Assembly: GCF_000160535.1 (NCBI RefSeq)
Contig: NZ_GG704781.1
Location: forward strand, 41,122-105,121
Reading direction: 5' to 3'
Length of the DNA stretch: 64,000 nt
From: Hallella bergensis DSM 17361
GTDB taxonomy: Bacteria; Bacteroidota; Bacteroidia; Bacteroidales; Bacteroidaceae
The position numbers were made by a program, and so were the translations under genes. Positions 1-9,003 of the stretch are shown here, piece after piece; the stretch's first letter is position 1, and each line of letters opens with the position of its first letter. The notes beneath the pieces were generated by a model. The model was not told the origin of the DNA. It worked only from the letters and a program-made list of their open reading frames with translations, and made no database searches.

Positions 1-153
1 CGTATGGATGCGTGGGCGCTGTGACCTTACGTTGCCTTCACGATAGTCATTCTGATACTCTGATGTGTGACCATAGCCTTCGCGGCTTTGTTCATTGCCC
101 TGATTCTGTTCCTGTCTTGGCTCCTGGTTCTTGTTGTCTAATTCTTCTGACAT
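1..153 (-). CDS. N-terminal fragment of a hydrophilic protein, possibly an rRNA pseudouridine synthase
   Basis: An open frame begins with ATG at 153-151 and runs off the left edge after 51 codons without a stop. It starts MSEELDNKNQEPRQEQNQG and is very rich in Gln, Asn, Glu and Arg, so it is a disordered, low-complexity N-terminus with no signal peptide. Bacteroidales RluB-type 23S rRNA pseudouridine synthases often carry such an Asn/Arg-rich extension. I also recall, without being able to check, that they can sit downstream of purB; this is the only basis for the product guess. The gene has the same orientation as purB, whose stop lies 180 bp upstream, so cotranscription is possible. The catalytic domain is outside the window. 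Confidence 0.4.
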   Translation of the reverse strand, partial: MSEELDNKNQEPRQEQNQGNEQSREGYGHTSEYQNDYREGNVRSQRPRIHT

Positions 154-333
154 AATTTCTGTTTTTTTAGCCTCTCGGCCAGGGTTAATAATTTAACTGT
201 GCTCTCAATAATTAAATGAAATATGTGTTCTCTGCTATATATTATTGTAAGTATGCGTTCAAAATGAAACGCCTGTATTCTTTTTTCTGCTTCTGTTCTT
301 TTGTTTTTCTCTTCAATGGACTATCGGTATCAA

Positions 334-1680
334 TTAGATTCCTGTATAGTTGTGTGGTGTGATGGCCATCAGTTCTGCCTTCACCTCATCGCTGACATTC
401 AGCGTCTGTATGAATTCATGAATCGTTTCCTCTGTCATTTTTCGGTTGGTGCGCGTCAGGTCTTTCAGTGCCTCGTAGGGGTGTGGGTATGCTTCCCGCC
501 GCAGGATGGTCTGAATGGCCTCTGCCACGACCGCCCATGTGTTGTCAAGGTCTTCGTACAATTTCTCTTCGTTGAGTATCAACTTCCGGAGTCCCTTCAG
601 TGTACTTTGGATGGCAATCATGCTGTGACCAAAAGGCACACCTACGTTGCGCAACACGGTCGAGTCGGTGAGGTCGCGCTGCAGACGGCTCACGGGCAGT
701 TTGGTAGCCAGGAACTGCAAGATGGCATTTGCAATGCCGAGGTTCCCTTCGCTGTTCTCGAAGTCAATGGGGTTTACCTTGTGTGGCATGGCACTCGATC
801 CCACTTCTCCGGCCTTGATTTTCTGTTTGAAATACTCCATGGATATATACATCCAGAAGTCTCGGTCAAGGTCTATGATGATGGTGTTGATGCGACGGAT
901 GGCATCAAACACGGCACCCATGTAGTCGTAATTACTGATTTGAGTGGTCCACTGCTCACGTTCCAATCCCAGCTTCTCGCCGACAAAGCGGTTGCCGAAA
1001 TCTCTCCAGTCCTTTTCAGGATAAGCCACGTGGTGGGCATTGAAGTTGCCGGTGGCGCCACCAAACTTTGCGGTAATCTTAGTGTTTTTCAATTCGTTGA
1101 GCTGCTCAGTCAACCGGTACACATAGACCATCACCTCTTTGCCCAGGCGGGTTGGCGATGCCGGTTGCCCGTGTGTCTTGGCCAGCATGGGCACCTCTTT
1201 CCACTCATTGGCATACTGTTGCAGTTGGTCAATAAGTTCCTGCACTTGTGGACAGAACACCTCGACGAGAGCCTCCTTGACAGACAAGGGCACGCTCGTG
1301 TTGTTGATATCCTGCGAGGTAAGCCCGAAATGGATAAACTCCTTGTACTTGTCGAGCCCGCCTATCTTGTCAAACTCCTCCTTGATAAAGTATTCCACAG
1401 CCTTCACGTCGTGGTTGGTCACCTTCTCAATGTCCTTCACACGTTGTGCCGACTCCTCATCGAACTTTCGGTAGATGTCGCGGAGCGTGTCGAAGAGCTT
1501 GTGGTCAAATTGTGCCAGTTGTGGCAATGGCAATTCGCAAAGCGCAATAAAATATTCTATTTCTACACGCACTCGGTATTTGATCAGTGCATATTCGGAA
1601 AAATAGTCGGCCAGTGGCTCTGTCTTACTTCTATAGCGGCCATCGATGGGTGAGATGGCAGTCAGCAAATCGAGATTCAT
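334..1680 (-). CDS. purB: Adenylosuccinate lyase
   Basis: PurB cleaves adenylosuccinate to AMP and SAICAR to AICAR, releasing fumarate, in cytosolic purine synthesis. The product is 448 aa, the normal length. The N-terminus MNLDLLTAISPIDGRYRSK matches the PurB opening. The fumarate lyase signature GSSAMPHKVNP lies at about residues 294-304 and holds the flexible loop with the catalytic serine. The TSQDINNT segment near residue 122 is also typical. An in-frame ATG 16 codons upstream is rejected, because the family starts at LTAISP and because the promoter element at 1704-1711 lies between the two, so a transcript from it would lack the upstream ATG. The gene appears to form its own unit, possibly with the fragment at 1-153. 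Confidence 0.96.
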   Translation of the reverse strand: MNLDLLTAISPIDGRYRSKTEPLADYFSEYALIKYRVRVEIEYFIALCELPLPQLAQFDHKLFDTLRDIYRKFDEESAQRVKDIEKVTNHDVKAVEYFIKEEFDKIGGLDKYKEFIHFGLTSQDINNTSVPLSVKEALVEVFCPQVQELIDQLQQYANEWKEVPMLAKTHGQPASPTRLGKEVMVYVYRLTEQLNELKNTKITAKFGGATGNFNAHHVAYPEKDWRDFGNRFVGEKLGLEREQWTTQISNYDYMGAVFDAIRRINTIIIDLDRDFWMYISMEYFKQKIKAGEVGSSAMPHKVNPIDFENSEGNLGIANAILQFLATKLPVSRLQRDLTDSTVLRNVGVPFGHSMIAIQSTLKGLRKLILNEEKLYEDLDNTWAVVAEAIQTILRREAYPHPYEALKDLTRTNRKMTEETIHEFIQTLNVSDEVKAELMAITPHNYTGI

Positions 1681-1703
1681 GATTATATGTATTATCTGTT
1701 CTG

Positions 1704-1711
1704 CAAAATTA
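1704..1711 (-). promoter_or_regulatory. purB -7 promoter element
   Basis: TAATTTTG on the minus strand fits the Bacteroidota -7 consensus TAnnTTTG. It lies 23 nt upstream of the purB ATG, giving a leader of about 18 nt. Confidence 0.55.
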
Positions 1712-1812
1712 CAAATTTTAATCCACACCGTGCTGCAAAGTGTGTTGAAAAGTTGCTAAATAATCGTTAATGATAATTGTTGTTCTGCTTTGGTGGGTTC
1801 AATAGCCCCCAA

Positions 1813-1850
1813 TAAGAAAAAATCTCACAACCATCACAGTTGCAAGATTT
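1813..1850 (-). terminator. Terminator after the tRNA-Val pair
   Basis: On the minus strand a 12-bp stem (arms 1839-1850 and 1820-1831, with two G-T pairs) closes a 7-nt loop and is followed by a run of T (TTTTTTCTTATT, the first three belonging to the stem). It lies just downstream of the second tRNA-Val copy and matches a Rho-independent terminator. Confidence 0.75.
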
Positions 1851-1857
1851 CCTTCTG

Positions 1858-1932
1858 TGGGCGTTGACGGATTCGAACCGCCGACCCTCTGCTTGTAAGG
1901 CAGATGCTCTAAACCAGCTGAGCTAAACGCCC
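1858..1932 (-). tRNA. tRNA-Val (anticodon TAC), distal copy
   Basis: The minus strand folds as a full cloverleaf: acceptor GGGCGTT/AACGCCC, D-arm with TAGCTCAGCTGGTTTAGAGC, anticodon loop CTTACAA giving anticodon UAC, and T-arm with GGTTCGAATCC. The discriminator base is A, and the 3' CCA is not encoded. The body is identical to the copy at 1982-2056. Confidence 0.95.
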
Positions 1933-1981
1933 TCTAAAAATTCCCCGCAGCCCCGAAGGACCACAGGGAAACACCCCTAAG

Positions 1982-2056
1982 TGGGCGTTGACGGATTCGA
2001 ACCGCCGACCCTCTGCTTGTAAGGCAGATGCTCTAAACCAGCTGAGCTAAACGCCC
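1982..2056 (-). tRNA. tRNA-Val (anticodon TAC), proximal copy
   Basis: Base-for-base the same tRNA-Val(UAC) as the downstream copy, separated from it by a 49-bp spacer. It starts about 21 nt after a TATCTTTG promoter element. One promoter upstream and one terminator downstream indicate that both tRNAs come from a single precursor. Confidence 0.95.
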
Positions 2057-2077
2057 GATTGTCTCGGATTGCGGGTG

Positions 2078-2085
2078 CAAAGATA
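2078..2085 (-). promoter_or_regulatory. tRNA-Val operon -7 element
   Basis: TATCTTTG on the minus strand, 21 nt before the mature tRNA 5' end. A TTTG that could serve as the -33 element lies about 19-20 nt further upstream. Confidence 0.6.
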
Positions 2086-2252
2086 CGATGAATATTTTTT
2101 CCCACCAAATTTTTACTGATATTTTTTACCATTTTCATTGTACCAGCTTCTGGTATGGTCGAGACGAGGGTTCGCCCCCGTCTCACACCATCGCCGTATG
2201 GGCTTGCTTTCCCTATGCCAACAAATTGAGTCGTTGGGTTGCTGAGACGGGA

Positions 2253-2274
2253 TAAACCCCTGTGTTTACAGGGG
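2253..2274 (-). terminator. Hairpin overlapping the stop codon of the first NhaD gene
   Basis: On the minus strand CCCCTGT pairs with ACAGGGG around the loop AAAC, a perfect 7-bp stem followed by a short TTT. The left arm contains the last Leu codon and the loop starts within the TAA stop. It is probably a compact terminator. The paralogue at 3828 has a weaker, diverged version at its own stop. Confidence 0.5.
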
Positions 2275-3627
2275 AACCGTGAAAATATAGGTGCGGATAA
2301 CCCAATAGGAGAGGATGCCCAGAATGTAGCCTACAAAGGCAATCCAGGTGATATGCTTCAGATACCACCCGAACGTTATTTTTTCGAGTCCCATCACAAC
2401 CACCCCGGCGGCAGAGCCAATGATGAGCATCGAGCCGCCAACCCCGGCACAGTAGGCCAGCAGTTGCCAGAAGATTCCATCCACAGCCATATCACCTGCG
2501 ACCTCAACGGGATACATGCCCATGCACCCGGCCACAAGGGGCACGTTGTCAACGATGCTCGAGAACACGCCGATAATACCGGTCACGGCGTAGTGGTTGC
2601 CGTTGAAGGCCACGTTCAGACCTTCGCCCAGCGCGGTGAGCACGCCAATCTCCTCCAAACAAGCCACAGCCATGAGAATACCGAGGAAAAACAAGATGGT
2701 GGACATGTCGATGTTGCGCAACAGGTTGGTCACGCGTTTCATCGTTCCTCCACGCTCCTTGGTATGATGCAGACCGCGGTAGAACACCTCTGTGGTGACC
2801 CACAGCACGCTCAGGACGAGCAAGATGCCAACAAACGGCGGCAGGTGGGTGATGCTCTTGAATACGGGAACGAACATGAGGCCACCCACGCCGATAACAA
2901 ACACGGCCTTACGCTGATTGCCGGTGAAGTCGTGTACCTTGTAGTCACTCAGTGTGGTTAATTCCTCGTCATCGTCAAGATTGCCTTTCAGCATATATTG
3001 CATGATCAGTGCCGGCACAACCATGGATACGACAGAGGGGATGATAATCTCTGAAATCACGCCCAGAGCCGTGATGACTCCCTTGTTCCAGAGCATAATG
3101 GTGGTCACGTCACCAATGGGCGAGAAGGCTCCTCCCGAGTTGGCAGCTATGATGACGAGCGAGGCGTAGATCATGCGATCCTTGTGGTCGTGTATCAATT
3201 TGCGCAAGATCATCACCATGACAATACTGGTGGTCAGGTTGTCGAGAATTGCCGACAGCACAAAGGTCATGAAGGCAATGCGCCACATCAGAGCCCGCTT
3301 GGTTTTGGTCCGCATCACCGAGCGCACCCAGTTGAATCCCCCGTTCTGGTCTACAATCTCGACAATGGTCATGGCTCCCATGAGGAAGAAGAGGGTGGTG
3401 GAGGTGCTACCCAGATGGTGCTCAATGGCGTTGCTCACCTGGTTGACCAATTCCTGCCCTGAAAATCCCTGAATGTAGGATTCGGGCGAAATCATGAACA
3501 AGGTCCAGCAGGCCGCAAACATCAGCAGCGCGATGGCCGCCTTGTTCACTTTTGTTATACTCTCAAGGGCTATGAATAGATAGCCTATGCAAAACGTGAT
3601 GATAATGGCAATGGTTAAAGATGACAT
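2266..3627 (-). CDS. nhaD: NhaD-type Na+/H+ antiporter, copy 1
   Basis: An inner-membrane sodium/proton antiporter of the NhaD (ion transporter) family, which exports Na+ or Li+ in exchange for H+. The 453-aa product is hydrophobic throughout, with about 11-12 predicted membrane segments. Family features visible are LDNLTTSIVMVMILR in the middle, the segment GGAFSPIGDVTTIMLW with its conserved Asp, and VDNVPLVAG in the C-terminal half. It is the downstream member of a head-to-tail pair with the gene at 3828-5189; by eye the two proteins are about 85-90% identical and of equal length. It has its own promoter (3701-3708), so the copies may be expressed independently. Substrate preference between Na+ and Li+ cannot be read from the sequence. 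Confidence 0.92.
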   Translation of the reverse strand: MSSLTIAIIITFCIGYLFIALESITKVNKAAIALLMFAACWTLFMISPESYIQGFSGQELVNQVSNAIEHHLGSTSTTLFFLMGAMTIVEIVDQNGGFNWVRSVMRTKTKRALMWRIAFMTFVLSAILDNLTTSIVMVMILRKLIHDHKDRMIYASLVIIAANSGGAFSPIGDVTTIMLWNKGVITALGVISEIIIPSVVSMVVPALIMQYMLKGNLDDDEELTTLSDYKVHDFTGNQRKAVFVIGVGGLMFVPVFKSITHLPPFVGILLVLSVLWVTTEVFYRGLHHTKERGGTMKRVTNLLRNIDMSTILFFLGILMAVACLEEIGVLTALGEGLNVAFNGNHYAVTGIIGVFSSIVDNVPLVAGCMGMYPVEVAGDMAVDGIFWQLLAYCAGVGGSMLIIGSAAGVVVMGLEKITFGWYLKHITWIAFVGYILGILSYWVIRTYIFTVPL

Positions 3628-3700
3628 GCTTATCTGTTATTTTGTTATGTTTTCAGTTCTGTTTCTCGCTCCATAGGTTAGGTGATCGCAGAAACGGCTG

Positions 3701-3708
3701 CAAAGATA
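3701..3708 (-). promoter_or_regulatory. Promoter of NhaD copy 1
   Basis: TATCTTTG on the minus strand, preceded 19 nt upstream by TTTG, the expected -33 element. The same arrangement with the same spacing precedes copy 2, so the duplication carried the promoter. Confidence 0.65.
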
Positions 3709-3827
3709 ACACTTTTACTTTCATCCCCAAAGCCTGTTGCACAGTTTTTCTCAAGGGGAATTTTCAACTCCCCCATGCAACATGATTCACAAAATTAAAG
3801 TAGAGGTGTGGGCAAGCCCCTCAGCCT

Positions 3828-5189
3828 TTACAAGGGCACCGTGAAAATATAGGTGCGGACAACCCAATAGGCGAGAATGCCCAGAATGTAGCCCACAAAG
3901 GCAATCCAGGCGATATGCTTCAGATACCACCCGAACGTTATTTTTTCGAGTCCCATCACCACCACGCCTGGGGCAGAACCGATAATGAGAATCGATCCGC
4001 CAACTCCAGCACAGTAGGCGAGCAACTGCCAGAAAATACCATCCACGGCCATGTCTCCTGCAGCCTCAATGGGATACATGCCCATGCATCCGGCCACAAG
4101 GGGCACATTGTCAACGATGCTCGAGAACACGCCGATAACACCGGTTACGGCATAGTGGTTGCTGTTGAAGACCACATTCAGGCCATCGCCCAGTGCGATG
4201 AGCACACCGGTCTCCTGCAGACAGGCCACAGCCATGAGGATACCGAGGAAAAACAATATGGTAGACATGTCGATGTTGCGCAGCAGATGGGCCACGCGTC
4301 TCATCGTTCCCTCTCGCTCCTTACTGGGGTGCAGGCCGCGGTAGAACACCTCTGTGGTGACCCACAGCACGCTCAGCACGAGCAAGATGCCAACAAACGG
4401 TGGCAGTTGAGTGATGCTCTTGAATACAGGCACAAACAAGAGACCACCCACGCCGATAGCAAACACGGCCTTGCGTTGGTTGTGGGAGAAGTCGTATACC
4501 TTGTAGTCACTCGGTGTAGTTAGCTCCTTGTCGTCGTCAAGGGTGCCTTTCAGCATGTATTGCATGATGAATGCCGGCACAACCATGGACACGAGAGAGG
4601 GTATGAAAAGTTCTGAAATCACGCCCAGAGCCGTGACGGCTCCCATGTTCCAGAGCATAATGGTGGTCACGTCGCCGATGGGCGAGAAGGCTCCACCCGA
4701 GTTGGCGGCTATGATGACGATCGAGGCATAGATCATGCGATCCTTGTGGTCGTGTATCAATTTGCGCAAGATCATCACCATAACAATACTTGTGGTCAGG
4801 TTGTCCAAAACAGGCGACAAGACAAAGGTCAAGAAGGCAATGCGCCACAGCAGGGCCCGTTTGGTTTGGGTTTGCAAGACCGAGCGCACCCAGTTGAATC
4901 CTCCGTTCTGGTCGACAATCTCGACAATGGTCATGGCTCCCATGAGGAAGAAGAGTGTGGTGGAGGTGGTGCCCAGATGGCGCTCGATGATGGTGCTCAC
5001 CTGGTTGACTAATTCCTGTCCTGAAAATCCCGTAATGTAGGATTCGGGCGAAATCATGAACAAGCTCCAGCAGGCTGCAAACATCAGCAGCGCGATGGCG
5101 GCCTTGTTTATTTTTGTTATACTCTCAACCGCTATGAGTAGATAGCCTATGCAAAACGTGATGATAATGGCAATGGTTAAAGTCGACAT
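3828..5189 (-). CDS. nhaD: NhaD-type Na+/H+ antiporter, copy 2
   Basis: A paralogue of the gene at 2266-3627 and also 453 aa. It shares the GGAFSPIGDVTTIMLW, LDNLTTSI and VDNVPLVAG segments. Differences are scattered conservative changes, for example ILDN to VLDN and GSAAG to GSAPG, so both copies look intact and under constraint. It is the upstream member of the pair and has its own promoter at 5255-5262. The 200-bp gap to copy 1 resembles the region upstream of copy 2, as expected for a tandem duplication of gene plus promoter. Two diverged copies may differ in pH optimum, affinity or timing; that is inference. Confidence 0.92.
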   Translation of the reverse strand: MSTLTIAIIITFCIGYLLIAVESITKINKAAIALLMFAACWSLFMISPESYITGFSGQELVNQVSTIIERHLGTTSTTLFFLMGAMTIVEIVDQNGGFNWVRSVLQTQTKRALLWRIAFLTFVLSPVLDNLTTSIVMVMILRKLIHDHKDRMIYASIVIIAANSGGAFSPIGDVTTIMLWNMGAVTALGVISELFIPSLVSMVVPAFIMQYMLKGTLDDDKELTTPSDYKVYDFSHNQRKAVFAIGVGGLLFVPVFKSITQLPPFVGILLVLSVLWVTTEVFYRGLHPSKEREGTMRRVAHLLRNIDMSTILFFLGILMAVACLQETGVLIALGDGLNVVFNSNHYAVTGVIGVFSSIVDNVPLVAGCMGMYPIEAAGDMAVDGIFWQLLAYCAGVGGSILIIGSAPGVVVMGLEKITFGWYLKHIAWIAFVGYILGILAYWVVRTYIFTVPL

Positions 5190-5254
5190 AATGATCTGTT
5201 GTTTTATGATGTTCTGAATCCTGCTCCACAGGTTAGAAAATAGCGGAACCGTTG

Positions 5255-5262
5255 CAAAGATA
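5255..5262 (-). promoter_or_regulatory. Promoter of NhaD copy 2
   Basis: TATCTTTG on the minus strand with TTTG 19 nt upstream, the same layout as for copy 1. The segment between the two boxes is visibly homologous in both copies. Confidence 0.65.
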
Positions 5263-5395
5263 ACAATTTTACATTCATTCTCAAAGCCTATCGCATTGTT
5301 TTCTTACATTTTTTGATTATCCATAGCCTTTCCCAAGTCCTTTAAAATCGTTGTAGTCCAATGGGAGCAGAAATCATCAGGATACTTGTTTTTTC

Positions 5396-5744
5396 TTGAC
5401 AAACACCCCTCTGAGTTTTGCGTATTTAAAAAAAATAATACCGTGGCTTTGAAATTCGTAAAAAAAAGACGGGTTTGTAATCTATTAAAGGTCAGGTGCT
5501 TGGGAAAATTATGCTTGTGATTCCTGTTTCCCAGCTTGCGATTGCATATGGAATGGCGACGCGATTCGGGCTTTGTCGCCATGGCAAATGAGCTTTGACG
5601 CATCACCATGAAGCCCAAACCATACTGCCAAAAGATACCAACCGCATCGCTCCAGAATTTTTTCGCTCATTCGGTCGGATGTTGACCGTCGCGACATGGC
5701 GCTTTTGTCTCCAGATGACTCCAAAATCAATCATCAGTTTTTGG
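5396..5744 (-). repeat. Dispersed intergenic repeat, copy A
   Basis: One of four related noncoding elements, read here on the minus strand from 5744 down to 5396. It begins with a hairpin (CCAAAA/TTTTGG, arms 5739-5744 and 5721-5726) and then CATCTGGAG. Next come the CGCCAT box (plus-strand 5696-5701) and the 25-nt core at 5613-5637 (TATCTTTTGG, five bases, TGGTTTGGGC). A second block, containing GAATCGCGTCGCCATTCC, follows at about 5545-5575, and an AT-rich tail ends near GAGGGGTGTTTG. It sits between the divergent NhaD and rhaB genes. The core is closest to copy C: the ten bases on each side of five variable ones are identical. Confidence 0.75.
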
Positions 5745-5934
5745 TCATATTATTTTACATGGTTGGGGTGTCAGATACCGAATCCAGGGTTTCGCTGGGT
5801 AGAAAACTGGGTTTTCATGTCGTGGGCAAGCAGAAGTTTGCCAAACATGACCTGTCGGACGAGCCAAATTTTTCGTTTGCCCTACCCGTCGTTGTCATCT
5901 CAAATTTATAGGTCGAAAAATCAAATAATTATGG
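5745..5934. other. Intergenic stretch without a supported gene
   Basis: Between repeat copy A and the rhaB promoter. A plus-strand frame of 71 codons crosses it (5696-5911), but it overlaps the repeat, has no family resemblance I recognise and no promoter. An imperfect hairpin is present near 5815-5850. Nothing else is visible. Confidence 0.4.
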
Positions 5935-5954
5935 TTGAGATACGGAAAACGTAC

Positions 5955-5962
5955 TAAATTTG
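5955..5962 (+). promoter_or_regulatory. rhaB promoter
   Basis: TAAATTTG fits TAnnTTTG, with TTG at 5935-5937 in the -33 position (17-nt spacer). It lies 47 nt upstream of the rhaB ATG and is the likely promoter of the rhaB-rhaA-rhaT unit. No obvious rhamnose operator was recognised. Confidence 0.6.
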
Positions 5963-6009
5963 CAACAAATATCAAATCGACAACTATTATTACACTAACG
6001 GTCACTTCT

Positions 6010-7488
6010 ATGGAGAATAAGAAATATTTTTTTGCTGTGGATCTCGGAGCCACCAGTGGGAGAACCATTGTGGGCACGCTGGAAGACGGAAAGGTTGATT
6101 TGGAGGAACTGACGCGCTTTGACAACACCCTGATCGAGGTCACGGGACATTTCTATTGGGACATCTTTGCATTATATAAAGAGGTGATAAAAGGCCTGAA
6201 AATAGCTGCCGAGCGTAATCTTCCAGTGCAGAGCATCGGTATCGACACATGGGGGTGCGACTTTGTGTTTGTAGGCGACGACGGTCAGATTTTACGCAAC
6301 CCAGTGGCTTATCGAGACCCACATACGTTTGGCACGATGGAAGATTATTTTATGAATGTCATGCCTAAGGAGAAGGTGTATGAGAAGACGGGCATTCAAT
6401 TGATGAACTTCAACTCTCTTTTCCAGCTTCACCAGATGCGCCGGGACAACAACTCGGCCCTACGCCACGCGGCAAAAATACTCTTCATGCCCGATGCACT
6501 GAGCTATATGCTCACGGGCAAGGCCGTGTGTGAATACACTGTGGCGTCCACCTCACAGATTCTCAATCCCATGACCGGTGACCTTGACGGGGAACTGGTT
6601 GAAAGCTTAGGGTTGAAGCGCGAGCAATTCGGGCCGATGACCAAACCGGCAACGGTCATCGGGATACTGACACCGGAGGTGCAGAAAATGACGGGACTGT
6701 CAGCGATCCCCGTGGTCGCTGTGGCTGGTCACGACACGGCAAGCGCCGTGGCAGCCGTTCCTGCCCAAAACAAGAAGTTTGCTTACCTGAGTTCGGGCAC
6801 GTGGAGTCTGATGGGCATTGAGACCCAAAAGGCCATTATCAATGAGAGCAGTTTTGCCAAGAACTTCACCAATGAGGGTGGAATTGAAGGAACAACACGT
6901 TTCCTGAAAAACATCTGTGGCATGTGGATCTACGAACGTTGCCGTTCGGAATGGCCCGAAGCCAAGAGCTTGGGACATGCAGAGCTCCAGCGTGGATTGC
7001 CCGATGTAGAGCCCTTCAGAAGCCTTATCAATCCCGACGATGAAATGTTCAACAACCCTGACTCGATGGTAGGGGCTATTAACCGCTATTGTGAGAAGAC
7101 CGGCCAGTCCGTTCCACAGACCCATACGGAGTACTGCCGTTGCATTTTCGACTCGTTGGCATTGCGTTATCGGCAGGTCATCACTTGGCTAAGGGAATTT
7201 GCCGATTTCGATATAGAATGTCTCCATATTATAGGAGGTGGCTCGATGAACCAATTCCTGAACCAGTTCACGGCCAATTCGTGTGGAATCACGGTTTTGG
7301 CAGGTCCTCAGGAGGCTACGGCAATGGGCAACATTATGCTCCAGGCCAAGGCAAGTGGCATGGTGAAGGATGTGTGGGAAATGCGGGGCATGATAGCCAA
7401 CTCTGTCGAACCGGAGCGATTCGAACCACAAGACAGGGAGGTCTGGGACAAGGGGTATGAGAAATACCTGACCATTACCCGGGGGTGA
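6010..7488 (+). CDS. rhaB: Rhamnulokinase
   Basis: RhaB phosphorylates L-rhamnulose to L-rhamnulose 1-phosphate with ATP in the cytosol. The 492-aa product (about 489 in E. coli) is an FGGY-family sugar kinase. It has the N-terminal phosphate-binding loop DLGATSGR at residues 10-17, the GIDTWGCDF substrate segment, the second-domain motif AGHDTASAV and the C-terminal adenosine loop GGGSMNQFLNQ. The start MENKKYFFAVDLG is chosen because the family begins there; the frame stays open 25 codons upstream but that part crosses the promoter. It is first of three rhamnose genes with gaps of 153 and 108 bp. Confidence 0.95.
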   Translation: MENKKYFFAVDLGATSGRTIVGTLEDGKVDLEELTRFDNTLIEVTGHFYWDIFALYKEVIKGLKIAAERNLPVQSIGIDTWGCDFVFVGDDGQILRNPVAYRDPHTFGTMEDYFMNVMPKEKVYEKTGIQLMNFNSLFQLHQMRRDNNSALRHAAKILFMPDALSYMLTGKAVCEYTVASTSQILNPMTGDLDGELVESLGLKREQFGPMTKPATVIGILTPEVQKMTGLSAIPVVAVAGHDTASAVAAVPAQNKKFAYLSSGTWSLMGIETQKAIINESSFAKNFTNEGGIEGTTRFLKNICGMWIYERCRSEWPEAKSLGHAELQRGLPDVEPFRSLINPDDEMFNNPDSMVGAINRYCEKTGQSVPQTHTEYCRCIFDSLALRYRQVITWLREFADFDIECLHIIGGGSMNQFLNQFTANSCGITVLAGPQEATAMGNIMLQAKASGMVKDVWEMRGMIANSVEPERFEPQDREVWDKGYEKYLTITRG

Positions 7489-7641
7489 GGATCCATAGTA
7501 CGGGCAAGTATCGCGACTAAGGCGTTAGGAGAAACCCCAAAAAACCAAATAAATTACAAACCGATGTCCGCCTATATGAATGAGATACGCTAAGCGTGTA
7601 TCCGTGACAAGACCGGTCGGGCATCAAAAAACATTGTTACT

Positions 7642-8895
7642 ATGAAATCAGAAATGATCGAGAAAAACTATGCATTGGCCAAGGAGCGCTATGCATCATT
7701 AGGCATTGATACAGACGCTGCCTTGAAAACACTTGAAAAGACACCCATTTCCCTGCACTGCTGGCAGGCTGACGACGTGGTGGGCTTTGAGCGCGGCGAG
7801 GCTGCATCGGGGGGTATCATGACTACGGGCAACTTCCCTGGCAAGGCTCGCAATATTGATGAGTTGCGCCAGGATGTTGAGAAGGTGACTTCCTTGCTCG
7901 GTGGTACATACCGTTTGAATCTGCACGAGACCTATGGCGACTTTGGAGGTAAATTTGTTGACCGCGACGAGGTGGAGCCAGAACATTTCAAGAGTTGGAT
8001 GGAATGGGCCAAGGAGCGCAACATGAAGCTTGACTTCAACTCCACCTCCTTCTCTCATCCCAAGAGCGGCAATCTTTCCTTAGCCAACCCTGACAAGGGA
8101 ATCCGTGACTTCTGGATAGAACATACCAAACGCTGTCGTCGTGTGGCAGATGCAATGGGTAGGTATCAGGACGACCCCTGTATCATGAATATATGGGTGC
8201 ACGATGGTTCCAAGGACTACACGGTAAACAAGTACTGGTATCGCAAGATTTTCAAGGAATCCTTAGACGAGATTCTCTCAGAGAAGTTGCCCAACATGAA
8301 GACCTGTCTCGAAGCCAAACTCTTTGGCATTGGCTTAGAAGCCTACACCGTGGGTTCCCACGACTTTGTGGCCGGCTATTGTTCGAAGAACGACCTGATC
8401 TACACTCTCGACATGGGGCACTATGAGCCAACAGAGGACGTGAGCGACGCCGTTTCCTCGCTGCTGCTCTTCGTTCCGGAACTGATGTTGCACGTGTCTC
8501 GCCCCATGCATTGGGATTCTGACCATGTGACGCTGTTTGACGATGACTCCCGTAACCTCTTTGCAGAGCTGGTGCGTGCCGACGCACTCGACCGGGCACA
8601 TATCGGACTCGACTTCTTCGATGCTTCCATCGACCGCATTGGTGCATATATGATAGGAGTTCGCGCTACGCAGAAGAGTTTGTTGCAAGCATTCTTGGAA
8701 CCCACGGCCAAGCTGCGCGAGTACGAGGCTGAAGGGAAAAACTTCCAGCGTCTGGCTCTCATGGAAGAGGCCAAGACACTGCCCATAGGTGCTGTGTACG
8801 ACTACTTCAACTATACACATAACGTTCCCGTTGGTGAGGAATACATTGCAGATGTGGAGAAATACCAACAAGAGGTAACGTTCAAGAGAAAGTAA
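7642..8895 (+). CDS. rhaA: L-rhamnose isomerase
   Basis: RhaA converts L-rhamnose to L-rhamnulose, a metal-dependent (Mn2+) aldose-ketose isomerisation. The product is 417 aa, matching the family length of about 420. Conserved stretches include ISLHCWQADDVVGFE near residue 35, LNLHETYGD near 93, WVHDGSKDY near 184 and the metal-site region LDMGHYEPTEDVSD near 256. It lies between rhaB and rhaT on the same strand, with no terminator seen in either gap, so the three are probably cotranscribed. Its product feeds RhaB directly. Confidence 0.96.
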   Translation: MKSEMIEKNYALAKERYASLGIDTDAALKTLEKTPISLHCWQADDVVGFERGEAASGGIMTTGNFPGKARNIDELRQDVEKVTSLLGGTYRLNLHETYGDFGGKFVDRDEVEPEHFKSWMEWAKERNMKLDFNSTSFSHPKSGNLSLANPDKGIRDFWIEHTKRCRRVADAMGRYQDDPCIMNIWVHDGSKDYTVNKYWYRKIFKESLDEILSEKLPNMKTCLEAKLFGIGLEAYTVGSHDFVAGYCSKNDLIYTLDMGHYEPTEDVSDAVSSLLLFVPELMLHVSRPMHWDSDHVTLFDDDSRNLFAELVRADALDRAHIGLDFFDASIDRIGAYMIGVRATQKSLLQAFLEPTAKLREYEAEGKNFQRLALMEEAKTLPIGAVYDYFNYTHNVPVGEEYIADVEKYQQEVTFKRK

Positions 8896-9003
8896 GCAGT
8901 TTTTTGGAGCGTTGGAGCTGAAGGCAACCCCCTGTTCACGGAATGATATGGCAGGGCGGTTTCGGCTCCACGACTCCCCAATCAAACCACAAAGAATGAA
9001 GCT

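Noticed and set aside
301..1653. A 450-codon plus-strand open frame opposite purB
   Set aside because: It mirrors purB codon structure, has no recognisable domain and no promoter; it is an antisense shadow of a well-supported gene.
2239..4523. Long plus-strand frames of 200-240 codons opposite both NhaD genes
   Set aside because: Similar because the NhaD genes are paralogues; His-rich composition and lack of starts or motifs mark them as shadows.
5304..5911. Several 70-120 codon frames on both strands in the nhaD-rhaB gap
   Set aside because: They overlap repeat copy A and are not conserved as frames in copies B, C or D.
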